This document shows, in pieces, positions 46,455 through 58,279 of a DNA stretch of 64,000 bases. Under the pieces are notes generated by a model. The model was not told the origin of the DNA and ran no database searches. It was given only the letters and a program-made list of their open reading frames with translations. Made by a program: the position numbers and the translations under genes. This DNA is from Hyalomma asiaticum (taxonomy: Eukaryota > Arthropoda > Arachnida > Ixodida > Ixodidae): NCBI GenBank assembly GCA_013339685.2, contig JABSTT010001868.1:1-64000 (forward strand). Direction: 5' to 3'. The stretch's first letter is position 1. Every line of letters starts with the position of its first letter.

Positions 46455-47966
46455 TACTGTTTTGATCTCAATTTACAGAATTGTAAGCTCATGCACAAAT
46501 GCTATTGTGAGTCTGTACTGAAGCACCACAAATTTGCATGCTCACTAACATACAGAAAAAAAGCATGCCTACCTTTAGCCAACATATACACTTGCATTTT
46601 CCAGAACATCCACATTTTGTTTTCATATACAGAGGTTATGTGAAAATGAGTAAGCAACTGTACCTCTATGTATCTGCACTTATACACCTACTGACCGACT
46701 TTAGCGAGCAATGCTGGAAGGGGGGCTCTATGCTAATTCGGTATTGCACAGAGCACAAACAAAAGCCATGTGTGCAAAGCAAATGTGGACACTTCATGTG
46801 GAAAGCTCAGCATCGAAGCTCGAGCTTTCCTGACGTTCACAGCTTTAAACAAAACGACTAAGTTCTGATTTCACAAGGTAGACAACAGTTAAATGAGTAA
46901 ATCGCACATGGGCGCGAAGAAGGCAAATATCCTACTTGGCAAGCTGCATATCACGAGCATAGCAGATACGCGTAATACCCATTACTTTCCGAAGAACGCG
47001 AGAAATAGCGCCAATTTTTGTGCGGGACATAAAAAAAAATGGCACCATTTGTATAGTCCGAGTTGTATTTTTTACAGACATTAACACGAGCCACCATTTC
47101 ATACGTTCGCACGTCTGTGACGAGCATAAAACACATCATTGAACATTGAATATTGAACGTTAGTTAAGCAGTGCTAAAAAACTGATATTAAAATCTTATG
47201 GCATACACACCAGTACACTTTATTTTCGTGCTGTCATTTCTAGCTTTCTTTCATTTAAACAAGGTAATGTGGGACCTGTGCTTCCTTTTGCGAATGCAGC
47301 AGCAGCTTTCTCGGATCGACGACGACAGTGCCTGGTAGCTTCCGACGGGGGACTGCAGCCGATCACAGACTTCATGAAATTACACTGTGCCGTGGCGGTG
47401 CCCCGTCAAACGGCGCTCGCTACCTTGCAAGTTCTCGATCGCGGCCAGATCACGATGTTCCACTTTACTGTCCGATAATATGACGAGTTGTCTTTCGAAC
47501 AGCTTCCTGTTGTAGGAAAACAAAGCGCGCACATCAAACAATGCATGTAGCGGCAACAGACCATGGCACTAACAGTTTGTACTCACCTTAATTCAGTGTT
47601 CCGTCACTCCCGGAAAAATGTGGAGTGTAGAATTTCTTCTCAGGCGAAAGTACTACCCTTGTGCGCAAAAGTTGCAACTGATCCAGACGAATAACCGATG
47701 AAAACACAGTCAGCTGTTTCCCACAACGGTTGCCATTTTGTTCGCGCTCAGCGATATGGCTTGGATTCACGTACGGCGCAAATGTGGCGACGACTACGAA
47801 TACACGTGTGTTTGCGTTTTGTTTGCCTCATATTTCCTTCGCTTTTGCGTTTTAATGCTACTAAACCATTTTCATCTAATAAGCGCGCAACCGCAATTTT
47901 ATTAACCATTTCCTTACCAAACATAATTACTATGCAAGCCCGCGAACGGCGGAGAAAGAGGAGAAA
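46455..47966. repeat. Segmental duplication, copy 2
   Basis: This is the partner of 44890-45772. It carries 629 bp (46626-47254) bounded by tttcat that copy 1 lacks. It ends about 530 bp upstream of the ENGase start codon, so the duplication may have involved upstream DNA of that gene. Confidence 0.9.
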
Positions 47967-48499
47967 AAGCGGCCGCTTACGATTGGGCAATTTGAAATAC
48001 GTCCAGCGTCGCCGCCCACCGATGACGACAGGAGGGACGCAACGCCGAAAGACATCGTAATAGAAAAAGGAATCGCTACGCGGTAGAACCCCAAATTTCT
48101 CATCTGAACATAGTGCATAGAATTGATTTATTGGTGTTTTGCTTCTTATCAAATTATTACGTTGTCAAAAGAACTACGCTCGTAATATTCCAAGTCACAT
48201 AAAAGCACGAATAAACTTTTCTTGTGCTATAATTATTACAACATTATATTTCATGACAAGTTTATTCGTCCTTCGATGTGACTTTGAATATTACGAACTA
48301 TGGCGAAGTCAAATGCGCTTTGTCTTGGCAAATCCGCCGATGTGGGTCGATGCCAAATGTTAAGGATCATTATCATCATCATCTTCGCTCGGGGGAACAA
48401 TTAACAAAGAAGCGGCCACGAGCTCTCACGCGCGCGTGCCAGAAGAAGTGAAAGAGCGCGTGGTGCCAACCATGCGTTCGATCGGCCCCATTTTTCGAC
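47967..48499 (+). promoter_or_regulatory. Presumed promoter and 5' leader region of the ENGase gene
   Basis: This is the DNA directly upstream of the ENGase start codon. 48400-48499 is CpG-rich (cacgcgcgcgtgcc). No TATA box is obvious at the expected distance, as usual for CpG-type housekeeping promoters. The transcription start is not known. Confidence 0.35.
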
Positions 48500-48717
48500 A
48501 TGGGAATTTCGTTGTCGCGGAAGCGCCCCCCTGCTCAGCAAGTGAAGCCCGTTCGCGAAGTCGCGCCGTGCATGATGCTCGACGACGTCCTCAAGCTCAA
48601 CGAGCGACCCTTACTCTGCGCCGTGGAACAGCAGGCGGGCGCCATGAGGAGCGGCAATCCCGGGGAGCCGAGGACCATCTTTTGCCACGACATGGACGGC
48701 AACTACAAGGAAGACAG
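48500..48717 (+). CDS. ENGASE: Endo-beta-N-acetylglucosaminidase (ENGase, GH85), exon 1
   Basis: ENGase is a cytosolic glycosidase that cuts the chitobiose core of N-glycans released from misfolded glycoproteins. The exon begins ATG (MGISLSRKRPPAQQ) and ends after 218 nt in phase 2 at GACAG|GTGAGC. The segment PRTIFCHDMDGNYKEDR corresponds to the family motif xRTLVCHDMMGGYLDDR that opens the GH85 catalytic barrel. MLDDVLKL before it matches the usual leader helix (LEELLxW). The start is the first in-frame ATG, and the short N-terminus without a signal peptide fits a cytosolic enzyme. Joining to 49387 continues RFIHGSD, as the family requires. Confidence 0.85.
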
Positions 48718-49386
48718 GTGAGCGTATGTGCAGGGGACAGCGTGCAGTCAAAATTACTGCACGCAGTGTCACTGAATTAGGATTGTAATTCATCAGTGCA
48801 GACTAGCACCGCGCTACGCCCTCATCATCGCGTCCACGCACCGCGGCGCAGTCAGTGCGCAAGAAGAGATTCTTTATTGTTGTGGAAAGGTGGAAAGGGG
48901 GAGGGGAGTGCACGATAACTGTCTCTCAGGAGAGGACACCTCAACCGGTACACTCAAGGGGAAGGGGGTATGAAAGAATAGGAAGGAAGGAGGGAGTTCG
49001 AAGCACACACACACACACGCAGCACAATGTGTGATCTGAGGATTGGGGAGGGGGACTGCGCTCACGTCGCCTAGGGAAATTATTCCGGTGGCAGATATGC
49101 TGGAGTAGTCATGTGCGCCTAGAGTAGAAAAAGTGTTCATGCGGCAGGTTCCTGTAGACGTGTGGGCTTCCTCCTTCCTATTATTTTGTGTCCCTGCTCA
49201 CTGCTGCCAAAACGCTTCATCGGGATTCGAGTAATCTGTATACTTAATAGTTATTAAGCTGATTCTGGCATGCACTGAAACGTTAGTTGTAGCCGAGCTT
49301 TTGCGTTAACTGTGCCCATTCTGGATAGTTTGTCAAGTTCAATAGGTAACGTTTGCGTCCATGTTCACGAACTATCGCCACTGCAG
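48718..49386 (+). other. ENGase intron 1, carrying a LINE tail
   Basis: It is a GT-AG intron of 669 bp (GTGAGC ... cactgcAG). About 280 bp of it (48868-49150) is a minus-strand retroelement 3' end. Confidence 0.8.
48868..49150 (-). mobile_element. LINE 3' UTR fragment in the intron
   Basis: On the minus strand a C/T-rich UTR (cctctcctgagagacagtta) runs to caacaataaagaatctctt, which carries a polyadenylation signal at its end. It also includes a short CA run. No coding part remains. The orientation is opposite to the host gene. Confidence 0.55.
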
Positions 49387-49537
49387 GTTCATCCATGGCA
49401 GCGATCAGGCCAACGTGCACCGGTTGAGTCACCACGGACACATAGTGGACGCGTTCATCAACTACTCGCACCATGTGGAGGCAACCCATTCTCCTGGGTG
49501 GACCACTGCCTGCCAATGGCACGGCGTTCGGTTTCAG
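49387..49537 (+). CDS. ENGASE: ENGase, exon 2
   Basis: The 151 nt exon is flanked by cactgcAG and GTGAGA and completes 51 codons with the two bases from exon 1. It reads FIHGSDQANVHRLSH, then HIVDAFINYSHH, then PGWTTACQWHGVRFQ. ENGase family members have FIQGSxxxxPYxFxHWxxIDxFxYFSHxxVTIPPxxWTNAAHxHGVxVLGT here, so the barrel strands and spacing agree. The next exon should encode LGTFITEW and the catalytic FDGWLINIEN. I cannot find it downstream to 64000, so either a long intron carries it out of the window or the gene is truncated. Confidence 0.85.
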
Positions 49538-50784
49538 GTGAGAGGTGTCCCAGTGCACAGTACACTTGATTTTTAAGATAGTTTTAAATTCAGGTTTATG
49601 TAACGAGCTCTCGGTACTCTTCTTTTGTAATTGTTGGATCCTCTAAGCCAGAGTTGTTTTAATTTAAAACTTGTTCAACATGTCAAGCTCAATTCCGCCT
49701 GTTGGTTTGAGGAGTGATTGTCTGTACCAGCGCCAGCTCTATTTGTTTCAATGCCAGTTGAAACGCTCGCTCCTCAGTGGGAACCGTCGATCCAGCTTGG
49801 TTCCCTGAGTTGTCGTTGCGCGACGCCACCTAAAGGGTACGGCTGCTTGGGTGAAACGTGCGTCCGCGAGCGCGTCACTGTTTGTTGCCTTGGGGACGCA
49901 GTAAACGCTCTGTCCTCCTCCTACACAACGCATCTTTCAGATTTATTCCTTTGCACTCCTTCATTGGTAGGTCTCTCTAGATGCGTTACGCGGCGTTTTT
50001 TCCGTTCGCGATAATCTAGAGTGGCGCTAGATGGATCGACAGCTTTCTGGCATCGAAGCAATCTTACGGCAACATTATTCCCAGTGCCCAGTGGTCGTTA
50101 CGTTGACGACTGCTTATCGTTAAAGATATCAAGCGTTGTACGTTGTAGCGTTCGTGTTTCCATGCGCTCGTTGATGAACATCTTGTGCGTGTAGATGGTG
50201 TGGTCAAAATGGCAGAAAATCTGCCTTCGCTGTAGCCTAAAAACGTTATTGCTTATCAGCCACGCTATCGGCTATCACAGGCGCGCCACAAGCAAACGTC
50301 GCGTCTCTTTCAACACCCACTGTGACAGCCTAGCATGGCAATCAAAAGGGTTTCGAAGCGCCGCCCCGCGCTTATAGGTACAACTTATAAAAAAAGTACT
50401 TGTTCTGACAGAGGCCATGAGACCACACATGAAGGGTACTCATTCCCGCCGAATGTGAAGCAGCTGGGAGCGCTAGCGGACGGAAAAAAAGATGAGGAAA
50501 TTGTCCACGGAGAGGGTGGTGAACGGCTGGATCGGATGCATCCGAGCGGCATTGAAAAAAACCTAGAGGAGGCGTTGTTTCGGACAGACAACGCACAGTG
50601 TTCTTATAGGAATTCTGACACGATATTTTGAAAGCATTATAACGTAAGCGATGAATTTGAGTGGACAAACATACATCGTCTGCAAGTAGAGCCTACAACA
50701 TATTTAAAATAATTATAAAATGATCGTAGGGCAGATGTCCACCCAACACGCTAGAAGTAATGGATTACTTGCAATCGATTACAT
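49538..50784. other. Downstream of ENGase exon 2: intron or intergenic, nothing recognised
   Basis: No further ENGase exon is seen. Frames at 49718-50014 and 50335-50631 have no domain. Confidence 0.5.
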
Positions 50785-50789
50785 TTTAA

Positions 50790-50886
50790 TGTCCACGTTA
50801 AAGAACCCCAGGTGGTCGAAATTCCCGGTGAAGTCCACCACGGCGCCTCTCATAATCAGAGGTGGTTTAGTGGCGCTAAACCCTTC
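50790..50886 (+). mobile_element. 5'-truncated tRNA-derived SINE
   Basis: cacgttaaagaaccccaggt followed by ggtcgaaatt, ggcgcctctcataatcaga and the tail gcgctaaaccc matches the 3' half of the intact SINE at 59299-59531. The tRNA-related head is absent. Confidence 0.85.
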
Positions 50887-53399
50887 AATTGAATCAATCA
50901 TTTCAGTGTAATTTTGTAACGCTTCATTTACTCCCTTTAAAGAGTAACAACCCTTGTGATTCAGTGATTATTTTCCTGTAATTGATCAATTCACTCCGAG
51001 GCACCCACCGAAGCTCCGCGCAATCACAAAAAGGCTCGGAAAGTAATCAGATGGTACAACGTCGCGCTTTCCTAGAATGCATCCGTGGAAATGGCCTTTA
51101 GCTTTGCGGCGGACGTCTTCACTGGAAAAAGTGAGAAAATGATCAAAGCGAAATTCGAGAACGAACATCTGCTAAACGTGAACAAGGTGTCACGCTTAAC
51201 ATACCACCTCCACCACAGCCAGCACCAGTTCCACACTGCCGCCACAGCTGCCAGGACGAAGGCCTCTCCCATTGCGCTCTACGGCCTCTTTGTACTGCGC
51301 TTTTGGCGCCTGCGAAATTCTTGAAACTCACTCGCTGTCCTCAACGGCGACGCTTCTCGATCCTCTAGTTCTGCCGTTCTGCCGTTCGTCGGTTATCTAG
51401 CCTTCTATTACGTGGCCTGGACATGCCCATTTGTTCTTAATGTCGGTTAATATGTCGGTTACCTCCGTCTCGTGTCTGGCCCACTAGGCTGTGTTCTTAT
51501 GTCTTATTGTTACGCCTATAATTTTTCGTTCCATCGCCTGCTGTGTGGTTCTTAACTTCTTCTCAAGGTTTGTTATTCTCGAAGTTACTGGCCCGCATGT
51601 CACTACTAGCAAAATGTACTAGTTTTATAATGTTCGCTAAATGATAATGGCAAGTTTCTGTTTACTTGTTGGGAATGCGTGCAGTATGCGCCCCAACCAA
51701 TGCTTATTCTACGGACAGGGAGTTTACTATTGCTAAGTTTACCTACTGTTGCAGTACCGTCAAGCTACTGCAATGTATAGCTTGACGGGACTGTCACCCC
51801 GTCAAGCTACTCATGGCAGTAGCTTTTCGGGGAGAAGCACCTTAGGGCCGATCCTTGCTCCTTCACTTGTCCGTAGTCGCCGTCGCTGATTCGAGGGTCG
51901 GCTGGAGGCGCTGCATTGCACAGCGCTCATTCGTGTCCCGCGCTCTTTCTTTCTCTCACCTTGTCCCTCCCTCGTCGTCCGTAGCTCTGGTTTGCATGGA
52001 GTCCGCTAGTGGTGCTGCGGTGTCGTGAGAGATAGGGAGCCTACGTGTGCGCGCCTCTGCCTTTAAGGGTGGTGAGAAGCATATCCATGATTACCTTAGG
52101 CCGCCGCCAAACTCAATGGGCCGCCATCTTGGGTCGTAGCGTTCGGTCGTTTACACTGAAGGTAGCTTCGAGGCTTCAACAAGAATGCGGCACTTCGTTT
52201 ATAGCAAGTTTGCAAAGCTAGAGGGTTGTTCTCTAAAGTTAGCCGCCGTTTTCTAGAACAGAAAGAACGGGTTCGTTGAAAACAACGGCCACGCCTTTTC
52301 GGGCAAGAGCACTGTCCAGGTTCCTTTCTTTTCTTCTTTTTTAAAATGGTGGTGGTGGTGGTGGTGGAGGCCGGGTGGGGTGGTTCAGAAGTACGCTAAT
52401 AGCAGTAGTTTCCTGGTGGCACGATGTAAAGCTGCATGTTTCGCTGGGCAAGAGGTCGCTCTTGTTGATCACTCAGTAATAATTACAAATTAGGAGACGT
52501 GAGGGAAGCGATTCCTGGGTGTGGATTAAACCTTCAGCCAAAGCGACCGATGCGTCCAGTTGAAACACCAGCCAAAGAAAAGCAATACTGATTAATTATT
52601 AACAGTTGGTCCAGTCAATCAGCGACAGCGGTTTTGCCAGTTGGGCAAAAATCAAGACAATTTGACCCCACCATCAGTTGTGATGCCCCCGTGACATACG
52701 GGTTGCGGGGGGGGGGTGACTTCACGACGCCAGCGAGGTGCTTGCTTACGCTAGTCGTGTTTTTTAGCATTTTCCGAGATGTAAGTTTCAGCCGCGCAAT
52801 CAGACTTCCTCGAATGAGCGTTTTACTCGAAGGTGAGTATACAAACAAAAAGTACTGCGGCCCATATATCAATGACACTAGCGAATAAACATTTACCAGT
52901 GTTCTTTTTGACAGTTATTCCATTTGTATTTCGTCTCTTTATTAGGCATCAAAGGAACATATGGGCCTACATTAATTTACACGCAGCCCTCAAGAGTTAA
53001 AACAGTGGTCTTAATAGCATACAATTAGTATATAATAGTAAATAAATATAAGAGTAAGAAAAATGCCTGGATCATTTGGTGACGATGTTTGTGCAACAAA
53101 TGTCTGAAGGACTCCCTCTACCCCCCACCAAAAAAAAATCACAGCATATCCACGGGGTGAATGATGATGAGTGGGCGAAGCTGTGGAGGTTCATCTGTAA
53201 ACCGTGAATTCTGCCCAGTACATCATCGACGTGAGATCGCGCGCGTTTATACTAAAGGGTCAATGAGAGTTATGGTGACTTGCAGCTCACTTTAATTTTA
53301 CATGTACGCTATGAATTTTCATTGTTTAATCACGCACAGGAGAAATCGCACACAGGCACTACCTTGAAGGTCAAAATCCAGTGCCATATATACGGGAAA
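50887..53399. other. Non-coding; (GGT)n at 52347-52368
   Basis: A GGT microsatellite and several G runs occur. The minus frame 51272-51072 begins with a very hydrophobic stretch (VLAAVAAVWNWCWLWW) and meets a GGTATGT donor-like site, but no second exon was found. No gene is supported. Confidence 0.4.
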
Positions 53400-53540
53400 C
53401 AAGAAACTCGCTAGCAGACGCTGCCTGCGTCGGCATCGCGAGGCGAGAGAGGGGGGGACCGTTGAACGGTTGTGAGGGAGAGGGCGGGAGGGGAGGGGAG
53501 AGAGAGGGGGGCGAGAGAGGGGGAGGCGTCGAGCTCCACT
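53400..53540. repeat. Dispersed repeat piece and purine (GA/GGGA) tract
   Basis: 53400-53444 (aagaaactcgctagcagacg then ctgcctgcgtcggc) recurs inverted at 56930-56975. It is followed by an almost pure purine run (about 53460-53530), which could form triplex DNA. Confidence 0.6.
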
Positions 53541-53917
53541 GCGGCATATTCACCGAAAGGGCGATGACGACCAGCGCCATCAAGTATATCGTCACCCAAC
53601 TGCAGTTTGCATGCACGAGAGGCGGTTACCTACGACGGGACGCTCGGGCCACGCCATAAGGAGCAAAAAAAGCGATTCCCCGCGCACGCTGTGTTGTAAA
53701 GCAAGGCACGCATTCTGCCCACTTTGGAACATACTTCCAAGGAACGATATCGCCACGCACTCACATTATGTAAAGTCGACCGCGCGTCAAATTAAAACGC
53801 GACATGGTGTTTTCGAAAGGCGTGGTAGCGCGGCTGAAGACTGCGGAGCTAGTCCGCGATGACGATTCTCAATCGGCGATGTCCACTTGTAGCGCGCCGG
53901 CACGCAACAAAATCAAC

Positions 53918-54300
53918 GTTAAAGGGGTCCTGAACTACCCTCCGGGCTTGGTGGAAAAACATATTCTGCGGCTTGCCTACGCCGTAATGAACATCTCAGC
54001 CAAATGCTGTAATCATCCGCGAAGCGTAGCGTCCACAAGTGGAGCACAAAGCTTCCACTTCCTCAGGAGCCCTCAACTCAAGAAGCGGCTTCTCCTCACG
54101 CTCCTTGTATATGCTCTGTTTCGTCATAGAGCATTTACAAGGAGCGTCGCTGCTATTGGCCGATGGTAGACACGCACGCCGCGCCTGTGTGCGGGCCCTT
54201 CGCTGCGCGCGTTTTTTAAACCGTAAGCGCGGGCGTGCCGTGCGTGCCGTGCGCTCTCTTTTCCTTGCGTTGTGAGCCCCTATATAGGCAAAATAATGGC
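53918..54300. repeat. Probable dispersed tick repeat (MITE-like)
   Basis: The start gttaaaggggtcctgaacta followed by ccctccgggcttggtg looks like a common tick repeat head. The minus-strand frame over 53996-54463 is Arg/Ala rich and not credible as protein. Ends and target duplication are not resolved. Confidence 0.4.
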
Positions 54301-54599
54301 TGGAAATATGTAAAAATATATTTGTTAATTCCCAAGTCTCATAGATGCAATTGGAGGGCGTCCGTAAACTACCTTGGTGTGGACGCAAACGGTGCGGTGT
54401 GAAAGTCACCATAAATATAGTTTCCAAGAAGGCAACAAATGCATGCCAGCAGCCTGTAATCAATCACAAATTATTCCCAAACTTTAATTAACAATTCATC
54501 AGTGATTGTAGATGGGTTTATTCCCTATAGTACTCCAATGCGCCACCTTCTAGTACTCATACTCGGTAACATGGCTGGAGTCGAACCCAAAATATTTCT

Positions 54600-55630
54600 T
54601 TTATCAGGTGGATCGAAGGACTAGGTCTGATTAGGGTGTATTTCGGTGGATTAGATGCTCATTAAGGCGCATTAGGGTGGATTAAGACAGACTGAGGTGC
54701 ATTAAGGTGGACTATGGCATATAGAGCGGATTACGGTAGACTTAGATTAGGGCAAATTAAGGATTACAGCAGATTAGGGTTGACTAAGGTAAATTAGTGT
54801 GGATTAAAATAATTACGTCTTTAATGCTTGGCTTAATTTGGCGTAACTTAATAGTCAGCTTATTGAGACTTGACTTAGCCTTAACTTAATCAGTCAGCAC
54901 CTATTAGAGTTACACTAATTAGGCTCGGTCTAATTAACTTAAGCCTAATCACACATGACTTAATAAGATGTGCTTCATTAGTCATGATATATTTATGCTT
55001 GACTTAATTAGCCCTATCCTAATTATACATGACCTAATTAGTTTAGGCCTAGTTATGCTGTGCTTTGATATATTATCTTAATTAGGTAGCGCTTGGTGAG
55101 TATTACCTTAATTAGGCCTGATTTAATCAGTGTTAGTCTAATTACTCCTGAAATATTTAGTCTCAGCTTAATGAGGCTTTACCTTTAAGTCTGAGCATAA
55201 TTTTCCTTGCATTAATAAGTGCTAGCTTAGGTATGACTTAACTAGTAATAACCTAGCTATGCGTGGTTTAATTAGCACTAGTTAATTAAGCATGGTCCAA
55301 TTAGAAGCTTGCTTACGCTAGACTTGTTCATATCAGCTAAATTAGGCTTCGCATAATTAGTCCTATCCCGATTAGACTTGGTTTAATTAGTATAGTGGCT
55401 TCATTAACGGTAAATAATTAGTATCCTGATAATTAGGTGTGACTTACTTTTAATAGCGCAATTAAGCTTGAATTAGTTAAGTTTGGCTTGGTTTGACTTA
55501 ATTAGATTAGTCCTGTCCGAACTAGGCTTCAATTAATTATTCCTAATTAGGCCCTTTGAATTAGACTTCACCTTACCTAACTACTTTAAGGAATTTTAAT
55601 TAAGCCCCATTCAATTACACTTAGCCTTAC
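54600..55630. repeat. Degenerate short-period TTAG-rich repeat region
   Basis: For about 1 kb nearly every 10-20 bases carries attag, ttaag or their complement. The first third (54620-54810) is a roughly 10 bp period with forms such as ggtggattaa, gcattagggt and tgcattaagg. The rest uses an approximately 20 bp period with cttaattag and its complement ctaattaag alternating with ccta or ggct. There are no open frames of note. Confidence 0.75.
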
Positions 55631-57880
55631 CTAACTAGTCCTAGGAAGCTGTCTTTACTACAGCGTGGCATTGTTATGCTGGCGGAGTTTTCTGCAAATT
55701 TCCCAGTTTCACCAATAGCTCAAACAGTTTCACTGTTACAATTGACTAGTGTATTCACACATTAAATTAATCCATCCTTCTTTCCGCACGTCAACGCACC
55801 TTAGTCCACATTATTCTGTCGGCAGGGGTTCGAGTTGTGAAGGTCTTCCTTTCGAGTGATAGTAGCCACACGTTCGAGCCCGACAGGATGATTAACCCGT
55901 CTACAATCACTAATCAACAATTAACTAACTTGGGGTTATGCATGACAAGGTGGAGCAGCGTTGATAGTTGCGCTGTTTGTCCTGACGCCATCTTATGCGC
56001 AATATCGACGACAAGCAGCGCACTGACAAAGTAAGCGCGCACACCTGCGAGCCTAAACGTGAGTGACGAACGAAAACAAAGCTTCGGAGGATCGAAAAAA
56101 AATGCGGTGATCGCGGGGGCAGGCGACCGAGCCCAGGCGCGGAGCGAGCAGGCGGCCACAAGCGCGCTGCGGACAAACAGTCCCCGGTTGTCGCGCGCTT
56201 TTCGTCAGCCACTCTGACACGTCGCTGAAGTCTGGTGACGTAACGCGGTGGGCGGGGCACCTCCTTCGACACCGCCCTCAGGAGCTCTGTACCTCTATTC
56301 CGCAGAATTGAGACACGACTGGAAAGGGAGGTTTTCTGGTCGCAATATCTTCGCTCCTAACAAACGAGTACTCACCTCACAAACACGAGAAGCAGCAGTG
56401 GGCTTCCAGCAATCTCGTTTCAAAACTTGAGCAATCCAACGTTACCGTCGGTTCGGGAAAGTCGGGAAGCGGAACCTTCTGCTGTGGTTTCTGCTTTGCG
56501 GCACGCAGCAGCCTATTATTTTAATTGCAGAGTTGCAGAAGATGCAATTGGCGCGAGGACGGTGCCATAGCAGGAGCTAAGTTGAGAGCGGTGAGGTCAA
56601 ACGCAACGCATACCGCAGCTTGTATATTCGCGCCAACGTGCAGTCGGCGCAGTACGACGGAGGAGGAGAGTGGTCGTGGGACCCAACATGGCGTGTTGTC
56701 GCCTCGTTGCTATGGTAACGTGGAAAGACAACAGCGTGCTTTGGCGGGTGGCGGCGAGTGGTGGGACAAAGGCTGACACCACCCCAAAAGACGGAGGCAC
56801 GAAAGTGCGCACATGTAGGTTCCCTAGTGGGAGAGAGCGAACGACTCGCGTTGACTATGGAAACGGCCTTTCTGCGATGAAAGCTTTACCAGCTCGCAAG
56901 GAACGAAAACGCACTGTCGCCCGCCAGAGGCAACGCTGACGCAGGTAGCGTCGGCTAGCGAGTTTCTTGATTGAAAAAATTGGCCGCGTATCTGCGTGTT
57001 TTGCTGCAAATGTCGTCGAAAGACGATAGCCTTCTGCCAGCCGTAGTACGCTGCTTTAGATATGGACGCCATCTGGCAGCGCCGTCGGGAAACATGACCT
57101 TGTGCAGAATCCCTGGGCAACTGCCAGGTGGAGGGACGAAATCTTTGGCAGAGGCCTTTTTCGTCCATAGCGTCGCATTTTTAGCGCAGCCTAACAAACA
57201 GTAGAATCTGTAGAATTACGTATTGTACGTATTTTCTGGTAAAGGAATACATCACTTAAGACGTACTGATGTTGCGCCTCAGATATGCGTAATATTCCCT
57301 TTTTAATTCACAACGTTCACAAGGACGAACGCAGTTCAAGATGGCTGGCCATTAGGCGAGGTGGCTGAACTTTGGCCAGGTGACTGAATTATGTGACAGA
57401 CAGAGAAACAAAGACAGGCCAAAATTTCTGTGTTCAAGTATCCCATGGAAGACTATGCTCTTTAAAACCGACTGCACTGCGCAGCCGTTCACCGGCCACC
57501 CCGTATATATAGGCACTGGATCTTGAGCTGCGATGCAGTGCCGGTGGGAGATTTCTCTTGTGCATAGTAGAACCACAACGATTCGCAGCGTTCGTTTTAA
57601 CTAAAGAAATCCGGAATTCAGCACGATCTACGACGTGAGAGCGCAGGAAGCTCATAAAGACCAGGAGCATCAATGACAACGCCTGTGTAAATATGCACAC
57701 GCGTTGTCCCCCATTTATGTGCGCGAATGCGCAATGTCACAGGTCATTTACGGTAACACCGAACTATCCCCGGTGCTTCACCCACTCGTCATACTTCACT
57801 TCGTGGACACGCGTGTGTGTGTGTTCCTTTGTGACTGCTCCTTTATTTCTTTCAAAACGAATAAACATTGAATTGAATTG
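55631..57880. other. Non-coding by sequence; promoter-like patch at 56640-56820
   Basis: CpG-rich DNA with caacatggcg (YY1-like) and gttgctatggtaac (RFX X-box-like, 56706-56719) lies in the middle, but no credible exon follows. A retroelement-type tail aataaacattgaattgaatt ends near 57880. Confidence 0.4.
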
Positions 57881-58190
57881 AACACGAGTGGGACTCCCCT
57901 GTCAGTAGTTCTCCTAGATATATGTGTTCTTGTACGACTTTTATGGTCGGTTTTTCAGCCGCGAAGACTCGTTTATTAGCCATGCCGCCTAATATTATTT
58001 TGTTTTCTGGATGTTCATCCTTAATCCTACTTTAGCGCTTTCTCAGCTTCAACGTTGGTTCGTCGCCATCACTGCTGAAGAATACGATGTCGTCGGTAAA
58101 GTGTAATTCGCTTAGATATTCGGGGAAGATGGACGCTTGAATCGATGAACAAATCGCAAAATACGATTTAGAACAGGGAATGTCGCAGGT

Positions 58191-58230
58191 GCCAACGTTT
58201 CGACAAGCGCACTTGTCTTCGTCAGGGCGG
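58191..58230 (-). ncRNA. Hammerhead-ribozyme-like motif
   Basis: On the minus strand: CTGACGA, a six-pair stem (GACAAG/CTTGTC) with a 4 nt loop, then GAAACGTT and GGC. This fits the hammerhead core (CUGANGA, GAA, AU pair, H17) with the palindromic ACGU used as a minimal helix III. One unpaired A sits between the core and stem II. It is similar in layout to hammerheads reported in Penelope-like elements. Self-cleavage is not shown. Confidence 0.6.
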
Positions 58231-58237
58231 TAACTGA

Positions 58238-58279
58238 CACCCTGACGAAGACTAGTCCGCTTCTCGAAACGTCGGATCC
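58238..58279 (+). ncRNA. Hammerhead-like motif, partly decayed
   Basis: CTGACGA at 58242-58248 and GAAACGTC at 58266-58273 are intact, but the stem between them (GACTAG/CTTCTC) has mismatches. It may be inactive. Confidence 0.5.

Noticed and set aside
51072..51272. Membrane-anchor first exon on the minus strand
   Set aside because: A hydrophobic stretch and a donor-like site are present, but no partner exon; too weak to list as a gene.
53996..54463. 155-codon minus-strand Arg-rich frame
   Set aside because: It lies in a repeat-like GC-rich segment and has no domain.
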